Positions 29,043 through 38,024 of a stretch of DNA of 64,000 bases are shown here, one piece after another. The notes beneath the pieces are model-generated. The model searched no databases and was not told the DNA's origin. It was given only the letters and a program-made list of their open reading frames with translations. The stretch is from NCBI GenBank assembly GCA_947648875.1, contig CANSPM010000006.1, forward strand, positions 1 through 64,000, given 5' to 3'. Every line of letters begins with the position of its first letter. The stretch's first letter is position 1. The position numbers were made by a program, and so were the translations under genes. Source of the DNA: an uncultured Lachnospiraceae bacterium. GTDB taxonomy: Bacteria; Bacillota; Clostridia; Lachnospirales; Lachnospiraceae.

Positions 29043-30389
29043 TTGAAAACGAAAAGAAGAACAGGAAAACCTATAGTGGCTGTGGTGGGAAGGCCTAATG
29101 TGGGCAAGTCAACTTTGTTTAACGCTTTGGCAGGTGAAAAGATATCCATTGTCAAGGACACTCCCGGAATTACAAGAGATCGGATCTATGCGGACGCTAC
29201 TTGGCTGGATCGCGGTTTTACTTTGATTGACACCGGCGGTATCGAGCCGGAGAGCAAGGATATTATCCTCTCTCAGATGCGGGAACAGGCGCAGATCGCC
29301 ATGGACACGGCGGATGTGATTATATTTCTGGTGGATGTGCGCCAGGGATTGCAGGACGCTGACGCCAAGGTGGCGGACATGCTGCGCCGCTGTCATAAGC
29401 CGGTGGTGCTGGTGGTCAACAAGGTTGACAGTTTTGAAAAATACATGGCGGATGTATATGAGTTTTATAATCTGGGCATAGGAGAACCTTTTCCTGTATC
29501 CGCTGTGAACAAGCTGGGACTGGGGGATATGTTGGAAGAGGTGGTTTCTCATTTCCCGGAGCCTTCCGGGGAGGAGGAAGAGGACGACCGCACCAGGGTC
29601 GCCATCGTGGGCAAGCCCAATGTGGGCAAGTCTTCCATTATCAACAAGCTGTTGGGGGAGAATCGTCTGATCGTATCGGATATTGCGGGCACTACCCGGG
29701 ACGCGGTGGACACGGAGATTTCCTATGGCGACCGGGAGTATGTGTTTATCGACACGGCGGGACTGCGGCGCAAAAATAAAATTAAGGAAGAGCTGGAGCA
29801 TTATATGATCATTCGCACCGTGGGCGCGGTGGAGCGGGCCGATGTGGTAGTTCTGGTGATCGACGCGTCGGAGGGCGTGACAGAGCAGGACGCCAAGATC
29901 GCCGGTATCGCTCACGACAGGGGTAAGGCCGTGGTCATCGCGGTCAACAAGTGGGACGCTGTGGAAAAGGACGACAAGACCATTTACCGATTTACCGAAA
30001 AGGTGCGAAATACGCTGTCTTTCATGCAGTACGCCGAGCTGGTGTTTATCTCCGCCAAAACGGGGCAGAGGCTTCCCAAACTCTTTGAGACCATTGATAT
30101 GGTAAGTGAGAATCACGCCATGCGGGTAGCCACCGGCGTGCTCAACGAGATCATGGCAGAGGCGGTGGCCATGCAGCAGCCTCCTTCGGACAAAGGCAGG
30201 CGCCTTCGGCTGTACTATATCACACAGGTATCCGTAAAGCCTCCCACCTTCGTGATATTTGTCAACGACAAGGAACTGATGCATTTTTCTTATACCAGAT
30301 ATATTGAAAATCAGGTAAGAGAGACTTTTGGCTTCAGAGGAACGCCTCTGCGGTTCATTATCAGGGAACGAAAGGATAAGGAATCATGA
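29043..30389 (+). CDS. der: Ribosome biogenesis GTPase Der (EngA), tandem G domains
   Basis: [15 protein letters not shown] and [17 protein letters not shown]-like C-terminus; start uncertain (TTG 29043 or upstream). Confidence 0.97.
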   Translation: MKTKRRTGKPIVAVVGRPNVGKSTLFNALAGEKISIVKDTPGITRDRIYADATWLDRGFTLIDTGGIEPESKDIILSQMREQAQIAMDTADVIIFLVDVRQGLQDADAKVADMLRRCHKPVVLVVNKVDSFEKYMADVYEFYNLGIGEPFPVSAVNKLGLGDMLEEVVSHFPEPSGEEEEDDRTRVAIVGKPNVGKSSIINKLLGENRLIVSDIAGTTRDAVDTEISYGDREYVFIDTAGLRRKNKIKEELEHYMIIRTVGAVERADVVVLVIDASEGVTEQDAKIAGIAHDRGKAVVIAVNKWDAVEKDDKTIYRFTEKVRNTLSFMQYAELVFISAKTGQRLPKLFETIDMVSENHAMRVATGVLNEIMAEAVAMQQPPSDKGRRLRLYYITQVSVKPPTFVIFVNDKELMHFSYTRYIENQVRETFGFRGTPLRFIIRERKDKES

Positions 30390-31081
30390 TACGGATTATA
30401 TGTGTGCTGATTGGTTATGGGTTTGGCCTGTTTCAGACCGGCTACTTTTATGGAAAGGCCCATGGGATAGATATTCGGGAGCACGGCAGCGGCAATTCCG
30501 GCACCACAAACACGCTGCGAGTGCTGGGCACTAAGGCAGGGCTTATTGTCTTTGCCGGGGACTGCCTGAAATGTATGGCGGCGGTGTGGCTGGTGCGGCT
30601 TCTCTTCGGCGGCAGCCATCATAATATCATATACTTGCTGTGCCTGTACACAGGGGCCGGGGCGATTCTGGGACATAATTATCCTTTTTATATGCATTTT
30701 AAAGGGGGAAAGGGAATTGCGGCCACTGCGGGAATGGTTCTATCCTTCCATCCCTGGTTTATTGTGATGGGCGTGGTGGCGTTTTTTACAACTTTTTTTA
30801 CCACCCATTATGTATCCCTGGGATCTTTGTTTGTGTACACCTTGCTGATGATTCAGCTGGTGGTCAGCGGGCAGACGGGATTGTTTTCGGAGATGACCCA
30901 GGGACAGCTTGTGGAGATGTATGTGCTCTTTGGCTGTTTGACGGCGCTGGCTTTTTGGAAGCACCGGGAAAATATCGGGCGGCTTCTCCACGGTACGGAA
31001 CGCAAAACCTATTTGACTAAGAAAAACAAGGTGGAGGACGGCAGCGGTCACGAGGCCGGACAGAAGGACGGGAAGCACTGA
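30386..31081 (+). CDS. plsY: Glycerol-3-phosphate acyltransferase PlsY
   Basis: [46 protein letters not shown]. Confidence 0.96.
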   Translation: MIRIICVLIGYGFGLFQTGYFYGKAHGIDIREHGSGNSGTTNTLRVLGTKAGLIVFAGDCLKCMAAVWLVRLLFGGSHHNIIYLLCLYTGAGAILGHNYPFYMHFKGGKGIAATAGMVLSFHPWFIVMGVVAFFTTFFTTHYVSLGSLFVYTLLMIQLVVSGQTGLFSEMTQGQLVEMYVLFGCLTALAFWKHRENIGRLLHGTERKTYLTKKNKVEDGSGHEAGQKDGKH

Positions 31082-31188
31082 TGGCGGCGTGAAATGGAAA
31101 CGGGCGAAGGAGATATTTCCCTCATAGGGATGAAAATGTTGTACAATTGCGGAATTTAGGTATCCGTGATGGAAAGGACAGGGGTGTC

Positions 31189-32202
31189 ATGGCAAGGGTT
31201 ACGGTGATTGGCGGAGGAAGCTGGGGGATTGCTCTGGCGGTATTGCTGCACAGGAACGGACATCAGATCACGGTCTGGTCCGCTCTGGAAAAGGAGATTG
31301 AGATGTTGCAGGCGCAGCATGAGCACAAGATGCTGCCGGGGGTGAAGCTGGCGGAGGATATCCGCTTTACCCTTAAGGAACAGGAGGCCGTGGAGGGGGC
31401 GGAGCTTTTGGTAATGGCGGTGGCCAGCAGTTTCACCCGCAGGACGGCGGCAAAGCTCTGTCCTTTTGTAGCCCCGGGCCAGCTGATCGTCAATGTGGCA
31501 AAGGGCATTGAGGAGCACACACTGATGACCCAGGCGCAGATCACGGAGCAGGAAATTCCCCAGGCCCGGGTGGCGGTGTTGTCGGGGCCTTCCCATGCGG
31601 AGGAGGTGGGCAGGGGGATTCCCACCACTATTGTGGTGGGGGCCAGGAGACGTTCCGACGCGGAATATATTCAGAATCTGTTTATGAACGAGGTGTTTCG
31701 GGTTTATACCAGCCCGGACGTGCTGGGGATCGAACTGGGCGGAAGCCTGAAAAATGTGGTGGCGCTGGCGGCGGGGATTGCGGACGGTCTGGGCTACGGC
31801 GACAACACCAAGGCGGCGCTGATCACCCGGGGAATTACAGAGATCGCCCGGCTGGGTACGGCCATGGGGGGACGTTTTGAGACGTTCTGCGGCCTTACGG
31901 GCATCGGGGATCTGATTGTGACCTGCGCCAGCATGCATTCCCGAAACCGCCGGGCAGGTATTCTGATCGGACAGGGAAAGACCATGGAGGAAGCCATGGA
32001 ACAGGTGCAGATGGTGGTGGAGGGAGTGTATAGCGCCAAGGCCGCCATGGAACTGGCCCAAAAGTATGACGTGCAGCTTCCCATCATCGAGCAGGTCAAC
32101 AAAATCCTGTTTGAGGGAAAGCCTGCGGATGTGGCGGTGAAAGAACTGATGCTGCGGGATCGGAAGATTGAAGTGTCGGATGCCCTGTGGGAAGAGGAAT
32201 GA
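31189..32202 (+). CDS. gpsA: NAD(P)H-dependent glycerol-3-phosphate dehydrogenase
   Basis: VTVIGGGSWGIALAVLLHRNGH; LSGPSHAEEVGRGIPTT; SLKNVVALAAGIADGLGYGDNTKAALITRG. Confidence 0.97.
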   Translation: MARVTVIGGGSWGIALAVLLHRNGHQITVWSALEKEIEMLQAQHEHKMLPGVKLAEDIRFTLKEQEAVEGAELLVMAVASSFTRRTAAKLCPFVAPGQLIVNVAKGIEEHTLMTQAQITEQEIPQARVAVLSGPSHAEEVGRGIPTTIVVGARRRSDAEYIQNLFMNEVFRVYTSPDVLGIELGGSLKNVVALAAGIADGLGYGDNTKAALITRGITEIARLGTAMGGRFETFCGLTGIGDLIVTCASMHSRNRRAGILIGQGKTMEEAMEQVQMVVEGVYSAKAAMELAQKYDVQLPIIEQVNKILFEGKPADVAVKELMLRDRKIEVSDALWEEE

Positions 32203-32505
32203 GTGTTTATGGGCGGCGGAGCCGCCGGCCCCGACTATGGAATCGCTCCCTTTGCCTGTTTTATGACCCGGGGGGAAAGTCCGGGCGCGGAAAAACTTCG
32301 GGAGGCATATCGGCAGAGTCTGGCGCAGTCCTTTATGCCCCGGCGGCTGCTGGCGGATGAAGTGGAAGAGTATGCCATGACAAGAAAATACTATGAACTA
32401 TATCCTGAGAAATACTCTATTTATGAAAATCTCGACGAAAACGCCCTGTGCGATACGGCTGGTTATTATGTGCTGGGGACCCACGGGTGCCAATATTTCA
32501 CATAG
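32203..32505 (+). CDS. Hypothetical protein abutting gpsA
   Basis: ORF starts at the codon after the gpsA stop; no family recognised. Confidence 0.35.
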   Translation: MFMGGGAAGPDYGIAPFACFMTRGESPGAEKLREAYRQSLAQSFMPRRLLADEVEEYAMTRKYYELYPEKYSIYENLDENALCDTAGYYVLGTHGCQYFT

Positions 32506-32530
32506 ATGGTCTTCTTGCCGATTTTGTCAG

Positions 32531-32659
32531 GATATTGCAGTATTCCATGCGGGCAGACTGATCCAACGCGGAAGTCATAATGCGTTGGCCAGCGACAAGT
32601 CCGGAATGTATTACAAGCTGTGGGGCGCTCAAGCACAATACTATGAAACAGAAAATTAA
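32531..32659 (+). pseudogene. C-terminal remnant of an exporter-type ABC transporter ATPase
   Basis: DIAVFHAGRLIQRGSHNALASDKSGMYYKLWGAQAQYYETEN* matches the post-Walker-B C-terminus of ABC exporters; no upstream ABC domain present. Confidence 0.7.
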
Positions 32660-32691
32660 TCACTGCGATAGCGCAAAACATAGTGTTTATA

Positions 32692-32725
32692 CTGATTTCA
32701 GGAATTTTGAAATTCCTGAAATCAG
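32692..32725. repeat. Perfect 16-bp inverted repeat
   Basis: CTGATTTCAGGAATTT-tg-AAATTCCTGAAATCAG. Confidence 0.9.
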
Positions 32726-32768
32726 CTTGTGCGAGGAAAAAAATCTGTAATGACAGTTAATCTGGGGG

Positions 32769-33194
32769 CTATTCTACTATTATATTGGCATTTTCACCAT
32801 TTAACAGTCTGTTTGCAAATGCACTGAGTGCTTGACATGGTTCATATTTCGTCTTATAACCAACACCATCCATCACAAAAAATGGGTTATATGCCATGGC
32901 TTCTGTCTGTGTTCCGTCTGACAATATCAGCGTAAATGTTACGCCTTGTCCGCTATACTCTGTATAGGAGTTATCTTCATTATAGATAACCACATCATTT
33001 AAATATCCGGTTAATTCCTCGATTTCTGCTATTTGAATGGTGGTGCCTGGCGGAGTCAATCGTACTGTGGCTGACACTATTTCCGATGGTTCCAAATCCT
33101 TAAACGGTTTTTGAACACAAGCAGTATTGCAAATAATGATAATCCCAATAAATAATATACATGTTAATATACCTATCAACGCCTTCTTTTTCAT
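32769..33194 (-). CDS. Putative lipoprotein, unknown function
   Basis: MKKKALIGILTCILFIGIIIICNTAC signal/lipobox-like; RBS GAGGAG upstream of ATG at 33194. Confidence 0.65.
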   Translation of the reverse strand: MKKKALIGILTCILFIGIIIICNTACVQKPFKDLEPSEIVSATVRLTPPGTTIQIAEIEELTGYLNDVVIYNEDNSYTEYSGQGVTFTLILSDGTQTEAMAYNPFFVMDGVGYKTKYEPCQALSAFANRLLNGENANIIVE

Positions 33195-33324
33195 ACCGCT
33201 TCTCCTCATATCTTTATAAGCCATATAAATGTTATAACAAAAACTTTTGTTATCATATTTATACTTTTTGAATTTTTATGGATACGCAATTCCGAAAAAG
33301 GCGATTTTACATAATAGTTTCCCT

Positions 33325-34200
33325 CTACAGATTATGCCGAAGAGGGCGGATGGTTTCCATAATTTCCGCTGCCATCTTGGGCCTGTTCATGGTGTAGATG
33401 TGAATGCCGTCCACGCCGTTCTGTTCAAGGTCAATCATCTGGCGGACTGCGTAGTCAATCCCGGCCTTGCGCATGTCCTCCTTGGAATCCCCGTAACGGG
33501 CGATCATGTCGGCCAATGCCTTGGGGATGGTGGCGCCGGAGAGGGAGATACTGGTGCCCAGTTGTCCCGCGCTGGTAACGGGCATGATCCCCGCGTGTAT
33601 GGGCAGAGTGATTCCCTTTCGCCGGGCTTTCTCCAGAAACTCATAGAAACAGTCGTTGTCGAAAAACATCTGGCTGATCAGATCCCGGGCCCCCGCGTCC
33701 TGCTTAAGCTTTAAATATCCCAGATCGGACTGCATACTGAAACACTCATAGTGTTTCTCCGGGTAGCAGGCGGCAGAGATGTGCAGCGTGGGGTCAAGTT
33801 CTTTCAGGTAGGCGATCATGTCGCTGGCATGTTCAAAATCCCGTGCGGCAAACTGTTCGTCCGTCATGTCTCTGGGGCGGTCCCCCCGCAAAGCCAGCAC
33901 ATGGGTTACCCCGGCTTCCTTTAACGCGGAAACCACGCTTTGCAGTGCTTCCCGTTTGCTGCCCACACAGGTGACATGCGCCAGGGCAGGGAGTTTTAAC
34001 CGGTTTTGTATGTAGGAGGCGATCTCCACGGTCTTTCCGGAGTTGCTGCCCCCCGCGCCGTAGGTCACGCTGATAAAGGCGGGAGCCAGCGCTCCCAGCT
34101 TGTCCAAGGTGGCGAAAGCCGCCTCAAATTCTCCGTCCTTCTTGGGGGGGAACACTTCAAAGGAGACGGGGATGGATTTTTTGTCCACTGTCGTATTCAT
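33325..34200 (-). CDS. metF: Methylenetetrahydrofolate reductase (MetF family)
   Basis: SFEVFPPKKDGE; FISVTYGAGGS; HVTCVGSKREAL; VLALRGDRP. Confidence 0.94.
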   Translation of the reverse strand: MNTTVDKKSIPVSFEVFPPKKDGEFEAAFATLDKLGALAPAFISVTYGAGGSNSGKTVEIASYIQNRLKLPALAHVTCVGSKREALQSVVSALKEAGVTHVLALRGDRPRDMTDEQFAARDFEHASDMIAYLKELDPTLHISAACYPEKHYECFSMQSDLGYLKLKQDAGARDLISQMFFDNDCFYEFLEKARRKGITLPIHAGIMPVTSAGQLGTSISLSGATIPKALADMIARYGDSKEDMRKAGIDYAVRQMIDLEQNGVDGIHIYTMNRPKMAAEIMETIRPLRHNL

Positions 34201-34213
34201 GTTTTATGCCTTT

Positions 34214-34421
34214 CTGATTAAGAGTTCCGCATATCCCCTCCCGGCACACAGGCCAGGTGATCCATATCCGGCCGCTGCGGCGTCCAGACATGGATCCGTG
34301 CGCCGTCCGGGGATATGCTGATTAAGAGTTCCGCATATCCCCTCCCGGCACACAGGCCGGGTGATCCATATCCGGCCGCTGCGGCGTCCTGACATGGATC
34401 CGTGCGCTGTCCGGGGATATG
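34214..34421. repeat. 104-bp palindromic element, exact-period tandem duplication
   Basis: CTGATTAAGAGTTCCGCATATCCCC... at 34214 and 34318, next junction at 34422; unit ends form GCATATCCCC/GGGGATATGC inverted repeat. Confidence 0.92.
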
Positions 34422-34601
34422 CTGATTTAATTTTTTGGTAATTAACTTGCTTTTCCATGGAGAATATCGTAACATGTTAGTAGACATTTTTCAAGTCATA
34501 TAGTTTTCTGTTTCTTTTAAAAGAAATGTGCGGCTTACGTAATACGCAACTGTTTAAATAAGAGGGGTGTATATAATACCAGCCAGCGTAGGAGGTATAT
34601 A

Positions 34602-35459
34602 ATGTCTATATTTGATCGTTTTAAGAAAAAGCCTGTAGCCGGTCCCACCGACTCCCCTGCCTCAAAGTGGCCGCAGCCTCCGGCAGAAGATACCATGTGT
34701 CTGCTGCTCATGGACAGGGTGCTGGAAGATGTTACTTCTGTGGCAGAACACCTGAAATCGGTCTTTGGCAGTCAGGCCGCCGGTGAGATTGATCGCGGGC
34801 ATCCACGGGTTCCGGCATTTATTGCCACCATAGACGGTTTGGAGTTCTGGTGCTCCTATCTGCCCATGCCCATTCCTGCCGATACAGCGGATATTCCCAC
34901 GGCGGCACAATACAGCTTTCTCCTTACCGATGCGGAAAAGCAGGCTTTTGCAGGCCACAAATCCTTCTGGATGCTGGCGCAAAAGGGAGGCGGCACCTCT
35001 CTGGAGGAAAAGCGCAGGGCTTGCTGGGCATTTTCCCTGCTCTGTGCCGCGTTGCTGGAACTGGAAGGCGCGGTGGGCGTCCACATCGTAAATCGGGGCG
35101 GTCTTCTGGTTAGTAAACGTCATTATCTCCAGCAGCGGGAACTGATGGAAGATAAGAAATCCACCAACGAGGAGGGGTATTTTCCTGTACCTCTGTGGGT
35201 GTGGGTCTATGGCAGTTATCAGGGTAAGACCCCCATTATCCGGACCCAGGGATTGCAGGACTTCGGGCTTCCGGAGCTGGGTTTTTATGATCCCAAACAA
35301 TTTGACACCGGTGAGCTTTTGGACTTTCTGTACTCCATGTCCAGCCTCCAGATTACAGGCCGCCAGTTGTACCGCAATGCCGCCTTAATTCCGTTGAATG
35401 AGAAAACGGAAGTGGTCTGTAAACAGGACGGTGATATTTTATTCTTTTTCGGGGCTTAG
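34602..35459 (+). CDS. DUF4261-like domain protein
   Basis: MCLLLMDRVLEDVTSVAEHLKSVFG...; ALLELEGAVGVHIVNRGGLLVSKRHY; overall resemblance only. Confidence 0.55.
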   Translation: MSIFDRFKKKPVAGPTDSPASKWPQPPAEDTMCLLLMDRVLEDVTSVAEHLKSVFGSQAAGEIDRGHPRVPAFIATIDGLEFWCSYLPMPIPADTADIPTAAQYSFLLTDAEKQAFAGHKSFWMLAQKGGGTSLEEKRRACWAFSLLCAALLELEGAVGVHIVNRGGLLVSKRHYLQQRELMEDKKSTNEEGYFPVPLWVWVYGSYQGKTPIIRTQGLQDFGLPELGFYDPKQFDTGELLDFLYSMSSLQITGRQLYRNAALIPLNEKTEVVCKQDGDILFFFGA

Positions 35460-35698
35460 AATGCGCAAAAAAGTGGGGAGGCGCCGGATGGGAATCTATT
35501 TAAGTCAGGGACAGAGGGTATGCTCAGGCTCTGGAGGGGCATGGGAGAGAGATCCTTTTGTCGGAATAAACTATGAATAAGAACAACATGGACAAGCCCC
35601 ACAGTTGCGTGATTGAAAAATCCAGGTAGGACACGGTCTATAAGTCATGCTGAGAGAGGAACCATTGTTCAGAATAAAAAGACAGGAGAACGAATCCA

Positions 35699-36523
35699 AT
35701 GAGTGAAAACACCAATCAATTTCAGGGAACCAGAGAATATGTAGCCAGCGAGGAACTGATGGCCAGCGTGAACATTGCCATGGCACTGCAAAAGCCGTTG
35801 CTGATCAAGGGAGAGCCGGGCACGGGCAAGACCATGCTGGCGGAGGCGGTGGCCAGGGCGCTGGACAAGCGGCTGATTATCTGGAACATCAAGTCCACCA
35901 CCAAGGCCCAGGACGGTCTGTATGTATATGATACCATACAGCGTCTCTACGACGGACAGTTCGGTGTGGAGGGAGTGGACGATATAGCCCGGTATATCAA
36001 GTTGGGAAAGTTGGGTGAGGCTTTTGACAGCGAGGAGCAGGTGGTGCTGCTCATCGACGAGATCGATAAGGCGGATCTGGAGTTTCCCAACGACCTGCTG
36101 TGGGAACTGGACCAGATGGAATTTTATATAAATGAGACCAAGCGTACTGTGAAAGCGAAGCACCGTCCCATCGTGATCATCACTTCCAACGCGGAGAAAG
36201 AATTACCGGACGCATTCCTGCGCCGCTGTATATTCCACTATATTGATTTCCCCTCCAAAGAGTTGATGGAGGAGATTGTACGGGTGCATTTTCCCGATGT
36301 GGAGGAGCACTTGTTGAAAAATGCCATGGAGGTATTTTACAATATCCGCAGTATCCGGGACATTCGCAAAAAGCCCAGCACTTCGGAGCTGATCGACTGG
36401 GTCAACGCCTTGCAGATCGGAGGAATCAGTGCCGACCGTATCCGCGGCGCGCTGCCTTTTATCGGCGTAGTGGTCAAAAAGGACGAAGACCTGGAGTTGG
36501 TGCGCCATGAGACAAATCTGTGA
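35699..36523 (+). CDS. MoxR-family AAA+ ATPase
   Basis: KPLLIKGEPGTGKTMLAEAVA Walker A; VVLLIDEIDKAD Walker B; FLRRCIFHYIDFP. Confidence 0.92.
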   Translation: MSENTNQFQGTREYVASEELMASVNIAMALQKPLLIKGEPGTGKTMLAEAVARALDKRLIIWNIKSTTKAQDGLYVYDTIQRLYDGQFGVEGVDDIARYIKLGKLGEAFDSEEQVVLLIDEIDKADLEFPNDLLWELDQMEFYINETKRTVKAKHRPIVIITSNAEKELPDAFLRRCIFHYIDFPSKELMEEIVRVHFPDVEEHLLKNAMEVFYNIRSIRDIRKKPSTSELIDWVNALQIGGISADRIRGALPFIGVVVKKDEDLELVRHETNL

Positions 36524-36668
36524 AGACGGGAGCGACTCCGGCTTTTTTGCAAAGGTATTCCGCCTTGGAAAAGAAATGTCTTTTCGCAGGATTGGCTGTA
36601 TCTGAATGAAAAGCGTTTTGTGAAGGGATGGATGTGGAAAGACAGAAATATACGCGGAGGGAATATGC

Positions 36669-37871
36669 ATGTTCATAAAATTTTTTGACACGCTGCGGGC
36701 AAAGGGGCTCCGAGTGACGCTGGGGGAGTGGCTGACTTTGCAGGAGGCGCTGGATAAGGGACTGTGTGACAGTTCTCTGACGCAGTTTTACTATGTGGCC
36801 CGGATGATTCTGGTAAAGAGCGAGACGGATTTTGACAAATTTGACATGGCCTTTGAGGAATGTTTTAAGGCGGCATCGAAGGAGACCGAGGTGGGAGCCC
36901 AGATGCTCCGATGGCTGGACAAATCCGAGATGATGGAGCTGGCCCATGAGGAGGCCCGCAATCACTTAAACCAGATGGAGGATATCCATGTGGACAAGGA
37001 GCAGGTGGAGGAGACTTTCAAGCAGCGGCTGAAAGATCAGAACGAGGAGCATAACGGAGGGAGTTTCTGGATTGGCACCATGGGTAAGACTTCCTTTGGC
37101 AATATGGGCGGCAATGTGGGAGGTGTCCGTGTGGGGGGCAAGACCGGATATCAATCTGCCTTTGCCGTGGTGGGTGCCCGAAAGTACCGGGACTTTCGGG
37201 ACGACCGGGTGCTGGACAACCGGCAGTTCCAGCTCGCGTTTCGCAGACTTCGGCAGTTCTCCAGCAGACTGGACATTCCCGAGACGGAACTGGACATAGA
37301 CGGCACAGTGGACAAGACCTGCAACAACGGCGGATGCCTGCAGATTGTTATGAAGAAACCCCGCAAGAACGCGGTAAAGCTGCTTCTTCTGATGGATTCC
37401 GGGGGGACCATGATCCCTTTCAGCTCTCTGCTCAACGATCTGTTCCAGGCGGTACACAAGTCTAACCATTATAAGGATGTAAAGACCTATTATTTTCATA
37501 ACTGTATTTACAGCAAGTTGTATAAGACTCCGGAGTGCGAAAACGGAGATTGGGTGGATACGGAGTGGATGTTCCGCAATGTGGGCAGCGATTACAAGGT
37601 GATTATCGTGGGGGACGCGGCCATGGCGCCGGAGGAACTCTATTCCGCCAGCGGTAACTACCGGGGCCCCAATGGCGGCCTGTCCGGCTACGAATGGCTG
37701 CAACTGGTGAAGCGCAAGTATAAGAAGGTGGTCTGGCTCAATCCCAAGATGGCTCCGGGACACGCCCCCTGGCGGGAGGCGGAGACTGCGGTGAAACAGC
37801 TTTTCCCCATGTTCAAGCTGACGGTGGATGGGCTGAACCGGGCCATGGTCACGCTGATGGCAAATAAATGA
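36669..37871 (+). CDS. VWA-domain CoxE-like protein, MoxR partner
   Basis: KLLLLMDSGGTMIPFSSLLNDLF MIDAS-like; adjacent to MoxR. Confidence 0.88.
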   Translation: MFIKFFDTLRAKGLRVTLGEWLTLQEALDKGLCDSSLTQFYYVARMILVKSETDFDKFDMAFEECFKAASKETEVGAQMLRWLDKSEMMELAHEEARNHLNQMEDIHVDKEQVEETFKQRLKDQNEEHNGGSFWIGTMGKTSFGNMGGNVGGVRVGGKTGYQSAFAVVGARKYRDFRDDRVLDNRQFQLAFRRLRQFSSRLDIPETELDIDGTVDKTCNNGGCLQIVMKKPRKNAVKLLLLMDSGGTMIPFSSLLNDLFQAVHKSNHYKDVKTYYFHNCIYSKLYKTPECENGDWVDTEWMFRNVGSDYKVIIVGDAAMAPEELYSASGNYRGPNGGLSGYEWLQLVKRKYKKVVWLNPKMAPGHAPWREAETAVKQLFPMFKLTVDGLNRAMVTLMANK

Positions 37872-37876
37872 CCCTG

Positions 37877-37912
37877 ATGCCTGCATTTGGAATGGAAATG
37901 CAGGCATTTTTC
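37877..37912 (+). terminator. Terminator downstream of coxE-like gene
   Basis: ATGCCTGCATTT-ggaatgg-AAATGCAGGCAT followed by T tract. Confidence 0.85.
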
Positions 37913-38024
37913 TGCACACAGCATTTCTTAAACAAATCTTAAAATTCCCTGTCTTGTTTCCTGGCGGCACAATTTATATAATAGAAACAGCAACTACATC
38001 TGATATATACCGGGAGAGGAAATT

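Noticed and set aside
29109-30284. 391-aa minus-strand ORF opposite der
   Set aside because: Antisense shadow of a conserved GTPase gene; no RBS or recognisable motif
31156-32061. 301-aa minus-strand ORF opposite gpsA
   Set aside because: Antisense shadow; gpsA frame carries all conserved motifs
34204-34487. Short minus-strand ORFs of 84 and 89 aa across the 104-bp repeats
   Set aside because: The repeated peptide (AAAAGYGSPGLCAGRGYAELLI) arises from reading the tandem DNA repeat in two frames; no RBS
34200-34600. Possible SAM or cobalamin riboswitch upstream of metF
   Set aside because: No conserved riboswitch core sequence seen on the minus strand; only the 104-bp repeats and an AT-rich stretch
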